DNA of 64,000 nucleotides, from contig NZ_CP026681.1 in the NCBI RefSeq assembly GCF_002949735.1, positions 1,984,001 through 2,048,000 on the forward strand. Reading direction: 5' to 3'. Below the pieces are notes generated by a model. The model was given only the letters and a program-made list of their open reading frames with translations. It was not told where the DNA came from and ran no database searches. Shown one piece after another: positions 60,276 through 64,000 of the stretch (positions within the stretch are counted from its first letter, which is position 1; the number at the start of each line of letters is the position of its first letter). The translations under genes were made by a program, and so were the position numbers. This stretch comes from Nostoc sp. 'Peltigera membranacea cyanobiont' N6 (GTDB taxonomy: Bacteria; Cyanobacteriota; Cyanobacteriia; Cyanobacteriales; Nostocaceae).

Positions 60276-60514
60276 TTTGTTGTCTCTTGGGTGAGTGAAG
60301 CAGTGCGCTCATTCGCCTAACCTAATTCAAACTGGTAAAAGGTAATTCTAATGAATTCACATTAAACATATTTTCTTCTTCGATTTATCTGTGGGATTAA
60401 GAAAACTTTCCAGATTAAGATTAATTGGTAAGCAACTTCAACACAATTCTCAAATCATACACTGGCTCACAAGTAGTAATACAATCAGGGGCGTGAGTTC
60501 GTTCTGGAACGAGT

Positions 60515-61480
60515 ATGACCAATACCAACCCTCAAACCGAATATGATTCGCCGTGGAAACAGATACTACAACTTTATTTTGAAGATTTTATGCTGTTTTT
60601 CTTCCCCCAAGCACATGGGGAAATAGATTGGACACGACAGCCTGAGTTTTTGGACAAAGAATTAGAGCAGGTAGTGCGTGATGCCGAACTAGGGAAAAGA
60701 CTGGCGGATAAGCTGGTAAAAATATACCGCATTGGTGGCGAAGAATCCTGGATACTGATACATTTAGAAATCCAATCCCAGTCAGAGTCAGACTTTAGCG
60801 AAAGGATGTTTACCTACAACTACCGCATCTACGATAGATATAAGCGATCGGTGGCATCCTTGGCAATTCTAGGTGATGAGCAGGTAAACTGGCGACCAAA
60901 TCGTTTTGGTTACGAGTTGTTTGGCACTAAAGTAGAGTTTCAGTTTCCAATTGTCAAATTGTTAGACTATCAACAACGTCAGTCTGAGCTAGAAGCCAGC
61001 CGTAACCCTTTGGCGACTGTGGTGATGGCACATTTAGCAGCATTACAAACTCTTAGCGACAGGTTAGAACGTAAGCAGCAGAAACTAAGTTTAGTGCGGA
61101 GATTATACCAGCAGGGTTTTGAGCGTGAGGATGTTCTAAACTTATTGGCTTTTGTAGACTGGGTGTTGACACTCCCCCAAGATTTAGAGCGAGAGTTTCT
61201 TTTTGAAGTAGAACAATTGGAGGCAGAGCAACGTATGCAGTATGTTACTTCTTTTGAACGCAGTGGTATTGAAAAAGGTAAGCTTGAAGCTTTGTTAAAA
61301 GGTATAGCCTTGGGATTAAAGCTCAAATTTAGTGAATCCGGTCAAAATTTATTACCCGAAATCGAATCTATCCAAGATGTAAGTGTGCTAGAAGCCATCT
61401 TGGAGGGGATAGATACAGCGAGTAGTGTCTCACAATTGCGTCAAATTTATCAATCGCCCACAAACGATACCCAGCAATGA
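60515..61480 (+). CDS. Rpn-family putative nuclease/transposase-like protein
   Basis: The N-terminal part has EYDSPWKQILQLYFEDFMLFFFPQ, then LADKLVKIYRIGGEESWILIHLEIQSQ, the PD-(D/E)XK core of Rpn recombination-promoting nucleases, followed by YRIYDRYKRSVASLAILGDE. The C-terminal part is helical (GKLEALLKGIALGLKLKF). 321 residues, as usual for the family, which is common in cyanobacteria as 'DUF4351/Rpn' genes. It lies 74 bases before an AIPR-like gene, which may share its transcript. Confidence 0.85.
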   Translation: MTNTNPQTEYDSPWKQILQLYFEDFMLFFFPQAHGEIDWTRQPEFLDKELEQVVRDAELGKRLADKLVKIYRIGGEESWILIHLEIQSQSESDFSERMFTYNYRIYDRYKRSVASLAILGDEQVNWRPNRFGYELFGTKVEFQFPIVKLLDYQQRQSELEASRNPLATVVMAHLAALQTLSDRLERKQQKLSLVRRLYQQGFEREDVLNLLAFVDWVLTLPQDLEREFLFEVEQLEAEQRMQYVTSFERSGIEKGKLEALLKGIALGLKLKFSESGQNLLPEIESIQDVSVLEAILEGIDTASSVSQLRQIYQSPTNDTQQ

Positions 61481-61553
61481 GATTGAGCATCGCCCAATAG
61501 ACCTATCCTCTCCTTTCTCCATAAGTCCAAAACGAATTTAACGAAAACAAACT

Positions 61554-62816
61554 ATGCCCAAGACTTGGAATCTAAAAATAGATAACTATATTCAAGCCAA
61601 CCCCAATTGCATCATCGCCACTGCTCATGTAGATTCGTTTCCTATAGACCTGCCGCTAGAACCGAACATCCGCGAACCAAACCGCAAAAGCGCGACCTAC
61701 AGACAAGTTTTCGACTCACTGACAACCGAACCTGAAAAATTCTTCTCTCGTCATAGCGGAATCGTTCTGTCAGCCAATAAAGTTAAGCCTATCAAGAACA
61801 AAACTGAACTGGAGCTAGAAGTCTTAGAAGCTAACGAGGGAGGTAGTGATGGCATTATCAACGGTGGGCATACAGTTTTAGCTTTTGAGCAAGCGAAAAA
61901 TTACAAATATGACCTAACCGAAGCCAGAGTAAAAGTTACGATTCACATCGGGCTGACTGAAGAATCAGCTAAAGATATAGCCCTAGCTTCAAATACTACA
62001 ACGCCAGTAGATTCTCGCTCCAAAGTCAACGCCAGGGGTGATTACAAATTCATCAAGCAGTACTTAGCTTCCTTAGAACAGAAAGAAGATAGGAAATTTA
62101 GAATAGCCTATTACCAGAATCAAAGCGGCGCTCCCAGAAATGCCCAGTGTAATGTCACCCATTTGCTCAAGCTCCTTTACTGCCTCGACAGAAATAAATA
62201 CAACCCCGACAGCAATAAACGAACCAAACACCCAGCAGGAATGAGTCTTCCAAGTAACATCACAGATGCAGAAAGGGAAAGATTAACCGCTTTACTGCCT
62301 CTCTTGACTCATGCCCTGTGGATAGAGCAAAGGCTGTACGAAATAATCCAAGAACATATCAGCAACCCCAGAAGAAAGGGTAGTAACGATCTAGCATCAA
62401 TAGATATACGTAAAACTACATTGTTGCCTGACAGCAAATACTCTTTCGGGTTTGGTGCGCCAACTGACCTAGCACTACCGATAATTGCGTCTTATCGGGT
62501 ATTTCTAGACAAGGACTATAAATGGATTCTGCCGTTTAACGAATTCGCTGAAGACTTTTTGCAACACTTGTGGAATAACTATTTCCGCAAATACTTGGTG
62601 TCGGAGAAAACAGCAGGAAATACAGTAGGTACAAAAATCAGCCGCAATCAAGAGATTTGGGAAAGTCTTTATATATCGGCGCAAAGTTATCTAAATCAGC
62701 ACTTGATGCAAATGGTCAATTCCAGTAAGGAAGAAGAATCGAAGGTGACACAAGGTAGTAGTAAGAGGGGAAAAGGGAAAAGGGATGAACTCAACGTGAC
62801 TACTGTGCCTAAATAA
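61554..62816 (+). CDS. AIPR-like (abortive infection phage resistance) protein
   Basis: The core reads SDGIINGGHTVLAF, VKVTIHIGLTEESAKDIALASNTTTPVDSRSKVNA, then FIKQYLASLEQ, matching AIPR-type proteins (G-x-(V/I)-N-G-x-x-T ... A-x-N-x-x-x-P). The N-terminal PRKTW part and a C-terminal helical stretch (FAEDFLQHLWNNYFRKYL) follow. The last 25 residues are basic and simple (EEESKVTQGSSKRGKGKR). AIPR is linked to abortive infection in other bacteria. Cell-protective role here is inferred. Confidence 0.8.
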   Translation: MPKTWNLKIDNYIQANPNCIIATAHVDSFPIDLPLEPNIREPNRKSATYRQVFDSLTTEPEKFFSRHSGIVLSANKVKPIKNKTELELEVLEANEGGSDGIINGGHTVLAFEQAKNYKYDLTEARVKVTIHIGLTEESAKDIALASNTTTPVDSRSKVNARGDYKFIKQYLASLEQKEDRKFRIAYYQNQSGAPRNAQCNVTHLLKLLYCLDRNKYNPDSNKRTKHPAGMSLPSNITDAERERLTALLPLLTHALWIEQRLYEIIQEHISNPRRKGSNDLASIDIRKTTLLPDSKYSFGFGAPTDLALPIIASYRVFLDKDYKWILPFNEFAEDFLQHLWNNYFRKYLVSEKTAGNTVGTKISRNQEIWESLYISAQSYLNQHLMQMVNSSKEEESKVTQGSSKRGKGKRDELNVTTVPK

Positions 62817-62932
62817 ATAGCTTTTTACCGTTCGATTAAGCGCTCACGGCGAAGCCTTTCCCCCTTTGCCCAAATCTTCTTGATAAAAACGCATGTGCTT
62901 ATGAGCCAAGAAATGAATCTAGATTTCTTTTT

Positions 62933-63118
62933 TTACTCCTCTAAACTCAAATCAACCACCTCAAGAACATCAGGCAACCAGGGAACATGTTCAACAATCT
63001 TGTCTTGAGTTCGGGCTTTGTCTCTTGTTACAGTACCCCAAAGCTTACCTTTCTTGGTTAAATGCCAAATATTCTTCCGGTGTTGCAAACAGACTAATGC
63101 TAACTTATGAAAAATGGC
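62933..63118 (-). pseudogene. Antisense protein relic
   Basis: A minus-strand frame without a start reads KLALVCLQHRKNIWHLTKKG, then KLWGTVTRDKARTQDKIVEH and DVLEVVDLSLEE to TAA at 62935-62933. Its protein-like look suggests a truncated gene's C-terminus. It overlaps the start of the plus-strand gene that follows. Family not recognised. Confidence 0.35.
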
Positions 63119-63735
63119 TCAATTGTGTATTTGGTAGCTCTGTCAATCAAGTCCTTTCATCTTCCAGGTTAAATGAATTAGATGCAAATACAACTTTTGA
63201 ATTTTTCTATACAACGTTATTACATTCAGGCTCCGAGCTTCTCCGTTTCTCAGATAAGCAAGTTAATAATGGTCTTTATCTAATGTTCAGTTCAAGTGCG
63301 AACATCATCTATGCCTTAAAGGAACCAAGCATTTCTGCTCAAGCTCGTACAGCAGCTATTCGTGCCATTAAGATTCTCTACACTAATTGTTTTGAAAAGA
63401 GAACACGACCTGTTCTAAGTCACCTGGATGAGCCAGGAGCTTCATCAATTAATTCTATTTGCTATATGTTGTGGGATATGACTCCCATTAATACTTGGGG
63501 CAATAAAGGGGACTGCGAGTATTTTGAATTAAGTCTAGAAGTCCTTGAATTTGCTCTTCACCTAAAAAATCCAGCTTGTATAGAGAGTGCCTTGCATGGG
63601 TTAGGGCATATGGGCAGTTTTGGAAGCAACCACCGAATTTACAGAATGATTGATGACTGGATTAAGCAAGCGCAAACAAGCCGTCCCGAGTTGCTACAAT
63701 ATGCTGCACTAGCACAACAAGGGTATATTCTATAA
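63097..63735 (+). CDS. Hypothetical protein, 5' end doubtful
   Basis: I start at ATG 63097 (MLTYEKWLNCVFGS), as the frame upstream lacks ATG and overlies the antisense relic. The body is helical with HEAT-like turns (FEFFYTTLLHSGSELLRFSDKQVNNGLYLMFSS; CIESALHGLGHMGSF). No family recognised. The original N-terminus may be lost. The stretch from 63736 to the window end shows no gene. Confidence 0.5.
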   Translation: MLTYEKWLNCVFGSSVNQVLSSSRLNELDANTTFEFFYTTLLHSGSELLRFSDKQVNNGLYLMFSSSANIIYALKEPSISAQARTAAIRAIKILYTNCFEKRTRPVLSHLDEPGASSINSICYMLWDMTPINTWGNKGDCEYFELSLEVLEFALHLKNPACIESALHGLGHMGSFGSNHRIYRMIDDWIKQAQTSRPELLQYAALAQQGYIL

Positions 63736-64000
63736 TCAACTTCTGACAACAACCTTTTTTTTACAGTGATTTTTTATTTGTCGCTATGCCAAATTAATGT
63801 CATTGAGGGTGTAAAGCTTGCACTCCTTGAGCATTAAGCTTAGAAATAGCACCGGGAGCTTACAACCTATATCGACACAGCTTTGTTGCAAGCCTAAAGT
63901 GGGTAAGGCTTAACTCGATGACACGGATTTGTCTCAACGTAATTTAATTAGTCAATGTACAATAGTTAACGCACTGAAGTGCCGTTGAGCATTGAAATAA
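63736..64000. other. Terminal gene-free stretch
   Basis: No convincing gene. A short inverted pattern GTGTAAAGCTTGCACTCC...AAGCTT is present near 63805-63840. Nothing further was seen. Confidence 0.3.

Overview
The window looks like accessory DNA, most likely a large plasmid, of a filamentous heterocyst-type cyanobacterium. Signs of this are many HIP1 octamers (GCGATCGC, e.g. 223-230 and 1593-1600), a XisH/XisI pair, two CHAT-STAND-WD40 proteins, a DUF1822 gene, heptamer repeats typical of Nostocales, and a plasmid backbone (PRTRC cassette, prim-pol primase, VirD4-like coupling protein, strawberry-notch methylase/helicase, plasmid-type sigma factor). No rRNA, tRNA or CRISPR array was seen. 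Taxonomy and plasmid status are inferred from gene content.

Layout. 1-1.4 kb: 3' part of a UvrD-like helicase. 1.5-8 kb: minus-strand operon with a prim-pol/PriCT-2 primase, then a PRTRC cassette in the order E-C-F-B-A-ThiF (ubiquitin-like protein, E2-like, JAB peptidase and E1-like proteins), then a RecB-like nuclease and two small unknown genes. The E gene has an in-frame amber codon inside a perfect 18-bp palindrome. 8-12 kb: a MrfA/YprA-type helicase cleanly split by an IS5-like element; removing the element and one AAA duplication restores a 906-residue frame. 12-14.5 kb: secreted protein, M48 peptidase and a toxin-antitoxin relic.

14.5-26.6 kb: an accessory island with a three-gene set (sigma-70 family factor, DUF1822 protein, CHAT protease-STAND ATPase with 11 near-identical WD40 repeats), then xisH-xisI, then a second CHAT-STAND-WD40 paralog. 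This is the strongest candidate for an uncharacterised signalling or immune system here. 26.9-31 kb: a glycosyltransferase coupled to a degenerate FolD-like protein, small unknown genes, and an IS remnant at the head of a broken gene. 31-34.9 kb: a zinc-knuckle HNH-like protein next to a DpdA/TGT-like protein (possible 7-deazaguanine chemistry) and a PD-(D/E)XK-like protein. 35-40.8 kb: conjugation-type genes including the coupling protein.

40.9-45.7 kb: a complete Tn3-family transposon with 44-bp terminal repeats, a tyrosine recombinase (TnpI-like), an XRE/zinc-ribbon regulator and TnpA. 46-52.4 kb: LssY_C protein, small genes, a second IS5-like copy, and relics of a RecD-like helicase and a sigma factor. 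52.7-58.5 kb: frameshifted P63C gene, small TTG-start gene, the 1377-residue strawberry-notch methylase/helicase, and a membrane protein with an AT-hook-like tail. 58.8-64 kb: group 2 sigma factor, zinc-ribbon protein, Rpn-like nuclease, AIPR-type protein and a gene overlying an antisense relic.
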